The translations under genes and the position numbers were made by a program. From Boothiomyces macroporosus (lineage: Eukaryota > Chytridiomycota > Chytridiomycetes > Rhizophydiales > Terramycetaceae), in the NCBI GenBank assembly GCA_027604185.1, contig JADGKB010000081.1, positions 1 through 64,000 of the forward strand: a DNA stretch of 64,000 bases, in the 5' to 3' direction. The notes under the pieces were generated by a model that worked only from the letters and a program-made list of their open reading frames with translations, did no database searches and had not been told where the DNA came from. Positions 13,352 through 23,437 of this stretch are shown here, in pieces (the stretch's first letter is position 1; every line of letters starts with the position of its first letter).

Positions 13352-14420
13352 TCATTTATTCGAGGCCTGCTCATGCGAATATTCGCTAAATGATATAAAT
13401 CTATCTTGTTCATTTTTAGCTGTTGACTGACTATCTTGGACAATGCTCTTTGCCCCAACTGCTGTATTATTATCAATGTCGATAAAGGCGGCCCCTTCAG
13501 GATAAGATATAAACTGAATTCCGGTGTATAAACTTGGCGGGTCTTTTTTAATATGGACCACCTTTTCAGGCTTCTGAATTTTCAAGCCAAAGTATATGGC
13601 GATTAGATGACTAAGCCCAATGCTAGACTGGAAATAGGACTTGAAGCAGTTAATCCATGAAGTAGAAATGCCTCTTTCTAGAATGCTATCCGCGATTATA
13701 TCGACTGCGTAAGGTATTAGTAGAATAAAGTACACTCCAGCAAAATTGAAGACAAAATTCTTCATTGTGATAGATCCTTGATAGTCTTCCACTTCTTGCT
13801 CCTTGTTATTTCCATTAACTCTTGATAATCTGCTCTCCCGTTGAACATTCAACTCGCGTATGCATATCACGGAAATTGCCAACAGGCAAAGGATATCTAC
13901 CAAAATAATGGAAGGGCACAGGTACTTTCCCAATGACACATTGCTAATGTTAAAGTAAATATTACGTTTTGAATACAATTTTCACACAGAGGGTCAATAT
14001 CGCCCCGCCAGTCATACACAGCACGGCGGGAATTCCCCACCTGATGGAATCTATAGCGCCGTCATATACAATAATCTTGAGTGGTATATATGCAATGGCG
14101 ATACCAAGTAAGCAAATCACATGTAGGGCAAAGCTGTTTATGCTGCTAATGACCAATCCTAGTCCTTGATGAAAGTCAAAGCTATATTGCATTAATCTCA
14201 TTATGTTTGATACTATTAGTGATGCTGCTTCTATCAGATCAAAGACTACTAGCAGCCTGATCAACTTTGAAAAGGCGTTATTTGGAAGTTTAATGCACTG
14301 ATATTAACAACCTGTTACCAATAGAAGTGTGATTGCGCTTGTGAGCCCTACTGCTGAAAAGAATATCCCGAATATGTACATGTAAGGCGGTAACTGCGAT
14401 ATAAACGCTGTGCCTGTCAT
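13352..14420 (-). CDS. Seven-transmembrane (GPCR-like) protein, cluster member 2
   Basis: 341-aa polytopic protein. Exons: 14420-14319, 14297-13966 and 13943-13352; introns are 21 and 22 nt. The first exon is only 34 codons and encodes TM1. Signatures match the family: LPNNAFSKLI, AYIPLKIIVYDGAI (TM3 end), VEDYQGSITMKNFVFNFAGV (start of TM6) and GLSHLIAIYFGLKIQ (TM7). The intron before LPNN sits at the same site and phase as in the 11891, 15707 and 20284 genes. The C-terminal tail is polar, with no additional helix. Ligand and G-protein coupling are unknown. Confidence 0.85.
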
Positions 14421-14692
14421 TTTGAATTTCTAAATTTTTGTAAACTTGTGTCCTAAAATAGGAATCGAAAATGGTAACAGAAATCATGGGGCCTTTGGAG
14501 CGGTCAATTAGTAACACCAGCCCAAACCCCTTTTAGTACAATAGAATCGAAAAAGGAAAATGGAAAGCAAAAATGTAAAACTGATTGACATTACGAATAG
14601 CTTATGGTGGTACTTTTATTTCTGATAGTGCCATGTGTAACCGTAGGCTGAATCGCCAACCATATGACTCAAATTTGATGAAAGATGGACAC

Positions 14693-15595
14693 CTACGTCA
14701 TGGGATGGACGATCGTTTTAACATCTTCAATGTTCAATATTTGGGTACTTTGCACTCCCGCATCGATAGTTTCTACGTGTGCCATTTCAATGTGTATCGT
14801 TCTAGTTGGGATCAAGCTGTACTGTATGGCAACCGCATGCAGTAATCCCACGCAACTAAAGAATAGATACATGATAGAGATCACAATAGAAAACATGCCA
14901 GGAAATACGTTGATGTGAAGAATCATGAATGTTGGACCAAGTATTCCAAGAACCAATGCTGGTACCAGAAAAAACAGTTGTATAATTGCAAAGTTCTTTG
15001 AGAAATTAGTCATTCTTAAAGTCGCCTGTCTGAAATATTGTTCTGATTCGTTAAATAGAGTGTCATTTTGGACTTGGCGTCGATGTGCACTTTGGTTGTT
15101 TAAATAGCTGTAGCTCTTGTAGAAAAAAAGTGTTGTGAATACAAATATTGATAGAAAGAATGAAATCCAGGTGTAAATTAGCAGTTTAAACCGTGTTTCT
15201 ATTGAAACGGCTAGTATGCCTGTCCAAATCAATCCGCCCAGCATGCATACTGTTGATACAGGTAATTTCTTTATTACTGCGCCATTGAGGAATAGTATGT
15301 AGATAGGTATGAATGATATAATAAATCCCAGGAGGTTGTATGTGTGAAAGGAAAACACAATTATGGAATAAAACACCACCACATCAAAGGATTCATCTGA
15401 AGCAAAGATGTTGGCGAGAAAACTGGATACAAAGATTAGCTTGAGAGTACCTGCAATCATCAAATCAATAGTTGCGAGTGAGTTAATCAAGTCAGTGTAG
15501 ATTGTGTTTGGCAACCTCTTTTCCATTAATATCCATAGAGACCCAAATGTCCCAAGGGCCGAAGAGACAAAATAAATCAACGATATCCAGTTCAT
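14693..15595 (-). CDS. Seven-transmembrane (GPCR-like) protein, cluster member 3
   Basis: Intronless 300-aa member of the family. TM1 is followed directly by EKRLPNTIYTDLI, so the intron that splits neighbouring paralogs at this site is precisely absent. Other signatures: TIDLMIAG in TM2, SFIPIYILFLNGAV after TM3, EQYFRQATLRMTNFSKNFA before TM6, and GLLHAVAIQYSLIPT in TM7. It begins 112 bp downstream of the end (15707) of the next gene in the array. Short polar tail. The receptor role is inferred from topology only. Confidence 0.85.
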   Translation of the reverse strand: MNWISLIYFVSSALGTFGSLWILMEKRLPNTIYTDLINSLATIDLMIAGTLKLIFVSSFLANIFASDESFDVVVFYSIIVFSFHTYNLLGFIISFIPIYILFLNGAVIKKLPVSTVCMLGGLIWTGILAVSIETRFKLLIYTWISFFLSIFVFTTLFFYKSYSYLNNQSAHRRQVQNDTLFNESEQYFRQATLRMTNFSKNFAIIQLFFLVPALVLGILGPTFMILHINVFPGMFSIVISIMYLFFSCVGLLHAVAIQYSLIPTRTIHIEMAHVETIDAGVQSTQILNIEDVKTIVHPMT

Positions 15596-15706
15596 TAGAA
15601 ACGAAAATCTGTTAAGTTCGCCTGCCTGACAAGTTCAAGTTTGTGGGAGCAAAGAACTAAACAAGATCGAAACGCCAAGGAGTAGTTTACAAAAATTTAT
15701 TTACAA

Positions 15707-16666
15707 TCAACTTTTAATTTTAGCAATAGAGAGCTCTTGGATTGTGATTTGTCTTTGCCCACTGAAAAAGAACACGTCGCCATTAGCTTTCTTGTCCACT
15801 GTTATACTGGTCAAGTCAAAATCAGGAACAGTCTTTGTCGATTCGCACACATTCGATGTGAAATGCTGTGTTAGTAGACTGTAATGGACGATGAGAGCGT
15901 GGAAGAATCCATTGGCTGCCACAAGACACAGGACAATAACCAAAAAATAATTCTGGTAGAGGGTATAGTTGTCGATTTTGATTTTACTTACAACAAAGTA
16001 AGAAGCTAGTGGCAGCCCATGGATCAACGGAAAGATGGAAAAGTACTTTGCAAACTTTGCCATCTTAAAGCTAGCTGTTCGCAGGTAGTACTCTCGCATT
16101 TCAAACGTGTTTGCTGAACCGACAGATAGGTGATGCTTTCGTTTTTCCTGATCCTTTTGTAGCCCTTTCCAAGATATGATAAAGCAAATGGTCTTTGCAA
16201 TCACTATAAATCCAATAGCTGGGAACCACAGGAACATCACCAAGTTGCTTTTAAAGTAAAACGCTACCAATAAAATCAAAGTCCAGAGAAGTCCTCCTTG
16301 CAAGCAGAGCATTGTAATAGGAATCTGCTCAATGTACACCACACTCCCTCCAAACACAATAATGTAAGTTGGGATCAGAGAGATACTGAAAATCAAGAGC
16401 AAGAAAATATTGTACACGAGCATGTTGAAGAAATTGAATCCTACCAAGACGGCCTGGTTTGAAGTTACTGGTACTAATATTGTCAATACTCCGATTCCAG
16501 TTGCTAGTAAGAGGTCCGTCTGTCCAACTGCATAAATGAGCTTGGTGTAAATGTTCTTTGGCAATCGTTTTTCCTACAGTCAACGAATATTTACGTTCAA
16601 TATCCACATAGAGCCAATCACACCTAGCAGACAAGAGACCAGCAATATTATATAGAATACAGTCAT
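15707..16666 (-). CDS. Seven-transmembrane (GPCR-like) protein, cluster member 4
   Basis: 312-aa protein. Exon 1 is 16666-16595 (24 aa, TM1); a 21-nt intron lies at 16574-16594; exon 2 is 16573-15707. Signatures: EKRLPKNIYTKLIYA after TM1, QTDLLLATG in TM2, SLIPTYIIVFGGSV after TM3, REYYLRTASFKMAKFAKYFS before TM6 and GFFHALIVHYSLL in TM7. EKRLP is shared with the adjacent 14693 gene, which lacks this intron, suggesting these two are close relatives. Polar tail of about 60 residues. Confidence 0.85.
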
Positions 16667-16963
16667 TTTGTTTGGCAAAGTTTTTGACATGGGTTGGCAC
16701 AACTTGAAACTTGCAAAAAACGAGCCAGCGCTCCATCATTCTGAAATATGCATTGTCAGTTTGAAGCTGTCGATTGATATTATTGTGTAGTATTGAGCTT
16801 TTCCCTTAAACTACGCTGTGGGAGTTTCATTTGAATTCAAATCCCACTTGACAGGTAATGATTGTTGTTTCTATGATGTCCGTGTACAGCGAACCAAGCC
16901 TGTATCAATCAAAAATCGCAATAATCATTATTAGTTTATTAATATCAAAATTAAGTACAAAAA
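16667..16963. other. Short intergenic gap in the 7TM array
   Basis: About 297 bp between two same-strand 7TM genes. I see no coding sequence of its own; overlapping open frames are antisense or run into the 7TM coding region. It should contain the promoter of the 15707-16666 gene. Confidence 0.5.
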
Positions 16964-17920
16964 CTAGAGGTCTATCTGTATTTTCATGGCAGTGTCAATC
17001 TGAGTTTCGCTGCCTCTTCTTTGCGCCGCTTGTGGTACTGGCATATAGTCTTGCTGTTTTTTCAAGTCCCAGATATTTGGCATTAGTATGGTAGCACTTG
17101 ATTTTCTCCAAAGCGGTGCAGGAGAAGCAATCATGTCATCTTTGACAATCTTCCTCTGCTTTGCCTTTGCTTTCTCTCTTCTTAATCCCCAGTCTATAGC
17201 TATGCAGTGAAAGAGTCCAGAAAGACCGACTAAAACTATCCAAAGCTTACTCGGTATGCTGTGGGAGGTTGCATACACAAATTTCGAAATGTAAATCTCC
17301 ATTCCCAAGGGGATTACAAGCAAAACATGAATAATTGCAAAAGACCTAATGAAATTGATCATGATCAGGCTTGCTTGATGGTTGTGCATTTCTGTTTTAT
17401 AGTGATTGGATGCTGTTCTAAACACACTTCGCTTCTGCGATTCCCTTTTCAACACCCACCAACAAATTGCGAAATTAAATATCATCCATAGTGCTGCGCA
17501 CCAGAATACCAAGAAATTGATTAGTGTAACTAATGTTTCCGATTCGTTTCCAAATATGGCTGTAAATGTAAATGGTGCACTGAACAAACAACATGATAAT
17601 ACTATATACTTCCAGTCAATAGAGTGAATTGATCCGCCATATACAATGATATAAGATGGAATGCAGGAAATGGAAAGTCCAAGCATACACATCAAATGGA
17701 TAAAATACTCTGACAGGTTAAACAACACAGCATTGTCCGGGCTAAATTGCACAATGCTGAGCGCTGCAGAAATAGTTGAAAGTAATGCGATGGCAAAGTC
17801 CGCAATTGCAAGTATGCTGATCAGCATAGAAAACGAGTTTGTAGGTAGCTGTTTTGTGTGTAAAATCTTTGCTGCTCCCAGCATTCCGAGCGTCGACGTT
17901 ACTATAACTGCAACGTCCAT
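16964..17920 (-). CDS. Seven-transmembrane (GPCR-like) protein, cluster member 5
   Basis: Intronless 318-aa protein with seven clear hydrophobic segments. TM1 starts at the initiator Met (17920); TKQLPTNSFSMLI follows, then AIADFAIALL (TM2), SCIPSYIIVYGGSI (end of TM3), EMHNHQASLIMINFIRSFA (entering TM6) and GLFHCIAIDWGLRRE (TM7). A basic stretch (REKAKAKQRK) follows TM7 directly, as expected for an inner-face juxtamembrane region. The 297 bp between its stop and the next gene's start (16667-16963) hold no gene I can support. Confidence 0.85.
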   Translation of the reverse strand: MDVAVIVTSTLGMLGAAKILHTKQLPTNSFSMLISILAIADFAIALLSTISAALSIVQFSPDNAVLFNLSEYFIHLMCMLGLSISCIPSYIIVYGGSIHSIDWKYIVLSCCLFSAPFTFTAIFGNESETLVTLINFLVFWCAALWMIFNFAICWWVLKRESQKRSVFRTASNHYKTEMHNHQASLIMINFIRSFAIIHVLLVIPLGMEIYISKFVYATSHSIPSKLWIVLVGLSGLFHCIAIDWGLRREKAKAKQRKIVKDDMIASPAPLWRKSSATILMPNIWDLKKQQDYMPVPQAAQRRGSETQIDTAMKIQIDL

Positions 17921-17973
17921 ATTCGTCTACTGTAAAATGAAGGGAAAATTACGATTCTTTGTGAAATAAGAGG

Positions 17974-18169
17974 TCACGCCACCTTTCCCTTTTCGGAATC
18001 ACAAAGAATCATAAAAGTACAAAAACCGGAGAAATACAGAAAACAGTCCGCATAATGAACAGCGGTTCCTTTGCGGCCATAATTTTCTTTTAATTCAGTC
18101 TGTAATCTTAATTCTTTAATCGTGTCTGTGAGCTTCTGTGGAGGACGCCAAGGTACTGCCTGAAACCAC
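17974..18169 (-). CDS. Small putative single-span protein, start unresolved
   Basis: An open frame of about 65 codons ends at 17974 and encodes WRPPQKLTDTIKELRLQTEL, an amphipathic basic stretch, then one hydrophobic span (CFLYFSGFCTFMILC) and a short charged tail. No in-frame ATG is present. The frame continues upstream past a TAG (LEYPPHRFSYADLNH), so a 5' exon joined by an intron of about 27 nt (donor just after the His codon) is possible but not proven. Size and layout suit a small mitochondrial inner-membrane subunit; no family is recognised. It may not be a gene. Confidence 0.3.
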
Positions 18170-18279
18170 ACGTTCTACATCAATACATGATTTAGATCTG
18201 CATAGGAAAAACGGTGTGGTGGATATTCCAATTGTAGGATACTTTAACTTGGGGTTCCCATAATTTTCTGTTTTAAAAA

Positions 18280-19182
18280 ATGATTAGGAAGAGGATACTG
18301 CTTCTGATAGTCCTGTTACTTGCAGTGATTGGATTGGTCAGTCAAGTATCCCATTCAACAACGTGCGATAACACTATGAAGGAAGGAAAGAGAGTTGCCT
18401 ATGCTTTCTATGCAACTGACTACGATTACGGATGCAGTGCACTTGTTAATATGGAACTAATCAGAAATGTACACAATAGTGCCGTTCCATTCATATTGAT
18501 TGTCACCCCAAGTACGCCTGAATCAATTGTAAATTCGGCAAAATCCAAGTTCAATGCAATAGTAGAGCTAAATGAACCCCCAGCATTACATCCTGGTGGG
18601 TTTTACTTTTACAGCCAAGTATTAACGAAATTGCTGGTGTTCCAAATGTACAAAGATTGGGATAGGATCATCATCTTAGATTCGGATCAATTGGTGAGAA
18701 CAAACCTGGACCACTTGTTCGAGCTGCCTTCTGTAGATATTGCCATGCCAAACGGGTATTGGATGGACAAAGGAACGGCATGTAGCACTATGATAGTACT
18801 GGAGCCATCAGAAAGGATGTGGAAAAGAGTAAAACATCGGATAGATAACATACAGCCAAACGAGTATGACATGGATCTACTGAATTCAGAGTTTTCAAAA
18901 GAAATAATGCTGCTACCAGGTCGATATGCAACATTAAACAGTCATTGGGAAGGTAGAGACGTTCCGATTTGGTCCAAAAGGTTTCAAAAAAGCCTGGATA
19001 GAAACCAAGTAGATAAAGTATTAGAATATGTTTGGCAGAACGAAGTCGCCGTGCTTCATTTTACTGCGCGCGGAAAGCCATGGCACTTCCATGAGGAATT
19101 GTTAGAAGATGGCTTGCATCCACTATTTGCTGAGCAGTTCAAAATATCACAAAGATTAAGTGATCAGGTTTGTCCAAAATAA
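18280..19182 (+). CDS. GT8 (glycogenin-like) glycosyltransferase, type II membrane
   Basis: 300-aa intronless protein. A basic N-terminus and a hydrophobic segment at residues 6-22 predict a signal anchor, placing the enzyme in the Golgi or secretory lumen. The GT-A fold of family 8 is recognisable: AYAFYATDYDYGCSALV at the nucleotide-binding start, the metal-binding DxD in IIILDSDQLV, GYWMDKGTACSTMIVLEP, and a late HFTARGKPWHF. It would transfer a sugar from a nucleotide-sugar donor; the acceptor is unknown. True glycogenins are cytosolic, so the anchor argues for a cell-surface glycan role. Confidence 0.87.
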   Translation: MIRKRILLLIVLLLAVIGLVSQVSHSTTCDNTMKEGKRVAYAFYATDYDYGCSALVNMELIRNVHNSAVPFILIVTPSTPESIVNSAKSKFNAIVELNEPPALHPGGFYFYSQVLTKLLVFQMYKDWDRIIILDSDQLVRTNLDHLFELPSVDIAMPNGYWMDKGTACSTMIVLEPSERMWKRVKHRIDNIQPNEYDMDLLNSEFSKEIMLLPGRYATLNSHWEGRDVPIWSKRFQKSLDRNQVDKVLEYVWQNEVAVLHFTARGKPWHFHEELLEDGLHPLFAEQFKISQRLSDQVCPK

Positions 19183-19199
19183 ATTGATAGAATACAAAT

Positions 19200-20231
19200 T
19201 TATTCTTTAAAGTATGAGTCAATTGTATTAACTGAAAATGGAGTATCTTCTAAAAGAATTTCGTGTCCCAAGCCTTCTTTGATTACTAGACGCATAGAGG
19301 GCATCAATTCTTGAAGTTCAGACGATAATTCAGTGGGAACAGACTGATCGTGAGATCCCCATATTCCCAATATCTTATTTTGGTGGGATTTTTCAATCAT
19401 TTTAAAGTCATTTGCAAAACCACCAAATTTAAAGTTCAATATGGTAGATCTAAGTGCCCTTAGTAATCCTGGATTATATGCAAGATGTTCACTCTGGACA
19501 ATTCTAAAATTTTCCTACGATTAGTTGTCAAATACGATCCCTGTGTTGGTGATTCCAGGCATTGTTTCAAAAGGCAGACTTTGGATCATTGCTTTCTTTA
19601 CAAACAAATGTGTAAATAATTTGCCAAAGATAGGAATTCTCATCCGCTGAGCTACAGGGAGAGATTTCTGCGTTAACCTGAGTTACCTTCATAATTCCCA
19701 CCGGTGCAACCAAAGCGATTTTCTCAACATGCTCAGGAAACCGAGAAACAAATCCAGCAGTGATGGCTCCTCCAAGTGAGAAACCGATAATGTTAAATTT
19801 CTCCCATCCAGATTTCAATGCCACCATTGCTAGTTGATCAACAAACAAATCTTCATTATAAACCACGCCAGGGGAATCCGAATATCCTCTACCATATGTT
19901 TCTACTATTAATGTTACGCACCAAACGTCAGAATCCGAAACCCTCTCTCTGCTAATTGGTTGAGGAATTCTGCCATTGCGGGAGGAGGAACACCCAATCC
20001 ATGCACAAATACCACTCTAATCCCGTCTTTTGGTCCAATATAGTAGTAATGGGTCTTTCCTGTTGGAAAATCGAAATACCCGGATTCTTTCCAGTAATCT
20101 TCCCTGTAATATTTAACGCTCTTAGATGCATGCTTTAGTGAACCCAACTCCTTGGTATCTGACGGTACAATCCATTTGTATGCGAAATACGCTACTAATC
20201 CAGCAATTAGGAACTTGGACGTTGCACTCAT
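19200..20231 (-). CDS. Membrane-anchored alpha/beta hydrolase
   Basis: 323-aa hydrolase of the lipase/esterase-like alpha/beta fold. Exons: 20231-19922, 19901-19687, 19667-19536 and 19514-19200; introns are 20, 19 and 21 nt. One hydrophobic segment near residues 5-20 predicts N-terminal membrane anchoring. Motifs: oxyanion FVHGLG, TYGRGYSDSPG, nucleophile elbow GFSLGG (Ser), acid in GSHDQSVP (Asp) and the catalytic His in GLGHEI, so the triad is intact. The first intron ends at the second of two TAGs (17 and 20 nt); only the 20-nt choice gives F-E-TYGRG in frame with the usual spacing. Ends 17 bp from the convergent GT8 gene. Confidence 0.88.
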
Positions 20232-20283
20232 TTCAGATTTACCGAAAACTTTGTAAACAAAAATCTGCAAATTATTCTGTATA

Positions 20284-21248
20284 TTAAATCTCTATAATAG
20301 TTGCGGTTTTAATGTTGTCCAATTTCAAGCTAACTGGAGGTGTTGTTACGTGAGTATCCAACTCTGTGCCTAATGAAACCGTAGTCATTAGCTCTGTGGT
20401 CTTTTCTGTCATTACTTTTGTGGGAGTCTGAGGAACAGTATGCTTTCTAAATCCAAATTTCCCAGCAACTGCGTGAATTAATCCTGAAGCAGCAAATATT
20501 ATGTACAATAGCCTTACGCACAGGGAAGTCAGCCAAGGAAAGAAGGGCAGTGGGGAAAATATGAATGAATACACCCGCATTGCCACTTGAAATCCAATAG
20601 GCGTGATGATCAATACCTGACACGCGGCTGAAGCTTTTACGAATGAAGATATGATCAGGGTTCCTTGGTGATATTTTGCTTCATCAATTTCAAAGGCATG
20701 GGCTGTCATGTATCCTCTCCTTCTATTCCTTTGCTTCTTTAGCTCGTAATTCATTATCAGTGAAATAGTAATCTTTGTCACGAATGCCAGCCATATAATT
20801 ATGTAATCTACAAAGTCCAATTTGTCATAATTACTAAATTATCTTTTGGTTACCGTATTATAGCTGCAATCAAGATCGGCAGCCCTCCAACTACGCATGC
20901 GGCAGTGATGTGCTTGATATTGAACTCTTCTATGCTGCCTTGCTGAATTACTATGAAAAATGGGATATACGCTATGCAAATTCCAACAAAACTGGACAAG
21001 TATAACAGGTACTTGAATGACATTGAAAATACATAGCGCCAGGTATCATCGGTTGCAGATAATGCCGTGACTACAACGGCTATCAGAATATCCACTATAC
21101 CAAGGTAGTATAGAAGGATTTTGAAAACGTTTTTCGGTATTTTGTTTTGCTGATATTAATGCGATATTACATATATAACCCAAATCCCGCCAATGAGCCC
21201 TAATATCGACGCTGTTATCTCTGGGGATATACTCTCCAAGTCCTTCAT
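20284..21248 (-). CDS. Seven-transmembrane (GPCR-like) protein, cluster member 6
   Basis: 307-aa polytopic protein. Exons: 21248-21171 (26 aa, TM1), 21149-20854 and 20833-20284; introns are 21 and 20 nt. The first intron is at the family-conserved phase-0 site before NKIPKNVFKILL. Other signatures: GIVDILIAV in TM2, AYIPFFIVIQQGSI after TM3, EAKYHQGTLIISSFVKA before TM6 and GLIHAVAGKFGFRKH in TM7. The tail is Thr-rich. It is separated from the main 7TM run by the GT8 and hydrolase genes. Its stop is 53 bp from the hydrolase start. Confidence 0.83.
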
Positions 21249-21562
21249 TAGTTTATTTTTTGTTTGAAAAAAACAATTTTACCGCAGCGGGTGTAGATTC
21301 AAATGGTCACACTTCCAATTAGTACATGGGTTGTTGTAATGGCCGATTGAGACTTTTATTAATGTCTGTGGTATGTTGGTTCATGCGCATATTAAATTCG
21401 TAGACAATGTGCCAAAGGGTCCAGGGGATATAGATTAACTCATTGGCAATCAATTAAATTCTTTCATTTACAATTTATGGTTAATCAGTGGATGCCCTCA
21501 ACTAAAAGGCTCAGTTCGGCGGTGACGGGCCTCTCGAGTTTATAAAAAGAAAAAGCAAGAAA
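21249..21562. other. Divergent promoter region
   Basis: About 314 bp between the 5' ends of the 7TM gene at 21248 (minus) and the membrane-protein gene at 21563 (plus). No ORF or repeat is supported. It must contain both promoters. I see no recognisable regulatory motif beyond general AT-rich sequence. Confidence 0.5.
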
Positions 21563-22447
21563 ATGGAGCACTTTGAAGATATGGACGATTCAAAAACCAC
21601 CATCACAGACTGGGCCAAGGATACCGAGCAGCGAATACTAAATATCCCGCTGCCTCCCACCGAAGTAGCGTTTGGAGACCCACCACAAGCAAAAACCGTA
21701 AAGAAAGTCGACTTTGCTCCTTCACCACTTAAGCGAGAAATCAGTGAAAAACGATACTCGCAAAAGGAGCTTTACAGTTCATTTGAATCAGATTTAGAAG
21801 AACAAGAAGAGAGAAAGCGAGGAATCAAGGAATGGTATGTTGGGCACAAGAGCGATGGAAAGAAGCGCTTCTGCGGCAATCGATTGAATTTGTGCCAATT
21901 CACTTGCATCCATATATGCGTACTAATTATCGTGCTTCTTATTATCTTGATCCCAATAATTTATTTTGTGATTATTCCACATTCACTCGAAAAGTCGATA
22001 TCAAACAACTCGCTTGATGGAACCAGTCTAAAAGTTGCACTAGTTGGTCTTTCGTCGCTCAATATTTCTACCGGATTACCTGCTTACACCTTTTTACCAG
22101 GAACCGCTAATTTGGTTGGCCCTACCACGTTTGCTATCTCTGAAAAGACTGCTTCAAGCCCATTCGTAACCGTCGTTGTTCCAGATTTATTCATACCAAT
22201 CAACCAGTATTCCACCCTAAACACAACGGGAAACCTCACGCTTTTATCTTTACCAAATATTTTTACAATGTTGAATGCTGTGAATGGACAAGGCACGGAT
22301 GTAATTGTAATGTCTACCAAATGGACTATCAAACTATGGGGAATCACTTGGTATAGAGACCTGCCTTTGTCATCTTCGATTGACTTGAATTCTCCATCTG
22401 GGAAAAAGATATTCAATTCCATCACGAGTGGAATCAAAATCCCTTAA
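21563..22447 (+). CDS. Type II membrane protein, LEA_2-like lumenal domain (a)
   Basis: 294-aa single-pass protein, intronless. Residues 1-105 are polar and probably cytoplasmic. A Cys-rich border (FCGNRLNLCQFTCIH) precedes one long hydrophobic span near residues 117-140. The lumenal/extracellular part is beta-rich, with several N-x-S/T sites and segments such as GLPAYTFLPGTANLVGPTTF and VVPDLFIPINQ. The layout recalls LEA_2-type membrane-anchored proteins, but the match is structural impression only. The next gene on the same strand is a clear paralog, 125 bp downstream. Confidence 0.8.
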   Translation: MEHFEDMDDSKTTITDWAKDTEQRILNIPLPPTEVAFGDPPQAKTVKKVDFAPSPLKREISEKRYSQKELYSSFESDLEEQEERKRGIKEWYVGHKSDGKKRFCGNRLNLCQFTCIHICVLIIVLLIILIPIIYFVIIPHSLEKSISNNSLDGTSLKVALVGLSSLNISTGLPAYTFLPGTANLVGPTTFAISEKTASSPFVTVVVPDLFIPINQYSTLNTTGNLTLLSLPNIFTMLNAVNGQGTDVIVMSTKWTIKLWGITWYRDLPLSSSIDLNSPSGKKIFNSITSGIKIP

Positions 22448-22572
22448 GGAGGTATTAATAGAGAAGAAAATAAACTGTTTGTTCATTTTTAGATCAAAGG
22501 CTTGGTTCAGATGACGCTTGAGGCTCTAATTGCCCCCTGTGTTGATATGGAATAGATAAATATTTGAACCGC

Positions 22573-23421
22573 ATGAATAAAACCATGTCTGAATCAGTGG
22601 CTAACATCTATTCTGATCAATTCCCACTGGTGTTTGGAACCAGCAGTAATAGCAAGTCAAAACCTTTACCTGAGGTTACAAAAAATGATTCCTTAAAGAT
22701 GTCCCAATCTAAAGACCTACCAGAGCTGCCAAAGCAATCAATCCTCCATCCAGCAGACAAAGCACCCAAACGATTTTGTTGTGGTAGACTCTCGTGCTGT
22801 CAATTTGTTTGTTTGAATATCTGTGCCCTACTAATAGTTTTATTAGCAGTGTTAATTCCCGTATTTTATTTGGTATTGCTACCAAATGGAATCAAGGCAA
22901 GTTTTGATAACCCGCCATCACTAACGAGTACACCTAGTATATCAATCAAGAGCGTAAAATCTATACATGTAGAAGCAGGGCTGCCACCACTGTCATTTCT
23001 TCCCATAAATGCTAATCTGATAGGACCAACTAAATTTAGTGTCACTGAAGATGGTGCCCAATTCCCGTTCTTGGACTTTGTTATACCTGATTTGACTTTG
23101 CCATTAAACCAAAATTTCAATTTATCGACTGATGCCAATATTACAATCCACTCTCTACCAAATATCCTAAAGATTTTAGGCTCACTTTCGGGAATAGCCT
23201 CAACAGATGCGTTCAAGATTAATTCAAACTGGACAGTGCACTCACTAGGGGTAAACGTACTGAATAGCGCACCAGTCGAAACTCATATAGATCTTACCCC
23301 GCAAGTGGGCCAGATGTTGGTGAAGATGCTGAAATCACTAGTTAAATCTTCAATCAGCGGGTTGCTTGGCAAATATTCGAAAACAAAACTGGAAATGCTG
23401 GACAAAATTTCAATAAAATAG
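22573..23421 (+). CDS. Type II membrane protein, LEA_2-like lumenal domain (b)
   Basis: 282-aa paralog of the preceding gene, intronless. The ATGs at 22573 and 22585 (MSESVANIY) are both possible starts. Shared landmarks: the Cys-rich border RFCCGRLSCCQFVCLNIC, the hydrophobic span that follows, GLPPLSFLPINANLIGPTKF, VIPDLTLPLNQ and SLPNILKIL. The cytoplasmic N-terminal regions have diverged almost completely, while the membrane span and the lumenal fold are conserved. It ends with a Lys-rich tail absent from the first copy. Function unknown. Confidence 0.8.
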   Translation: MNKTMSESVANIYSDQFPLVFGTSSNSKSKPLPEVTKNDSLKMSQSKDLPELPKQSILHPADKAPKRFCCGRLSCCQFVCLNICALLIVLLAVLIPVFYLVLLPNGIKASFDNPPSLTSTPSISIKSVKSIHVEAGLPPLSFLPINANLIGPTKFSVTEDGAQFPFLDFVIPDLTLPLNQNFNLSTDANITIHSLPNILKILGSLSGIASTDAFKINSNWTVHSLGVNVLNSAPVETHIDLTPQVGQMLVKMLKSLVKSSISGLLGKYSKTKLEMLDKISIK

Positions 23422-23437
23422 TGTATTTAATTAATAG

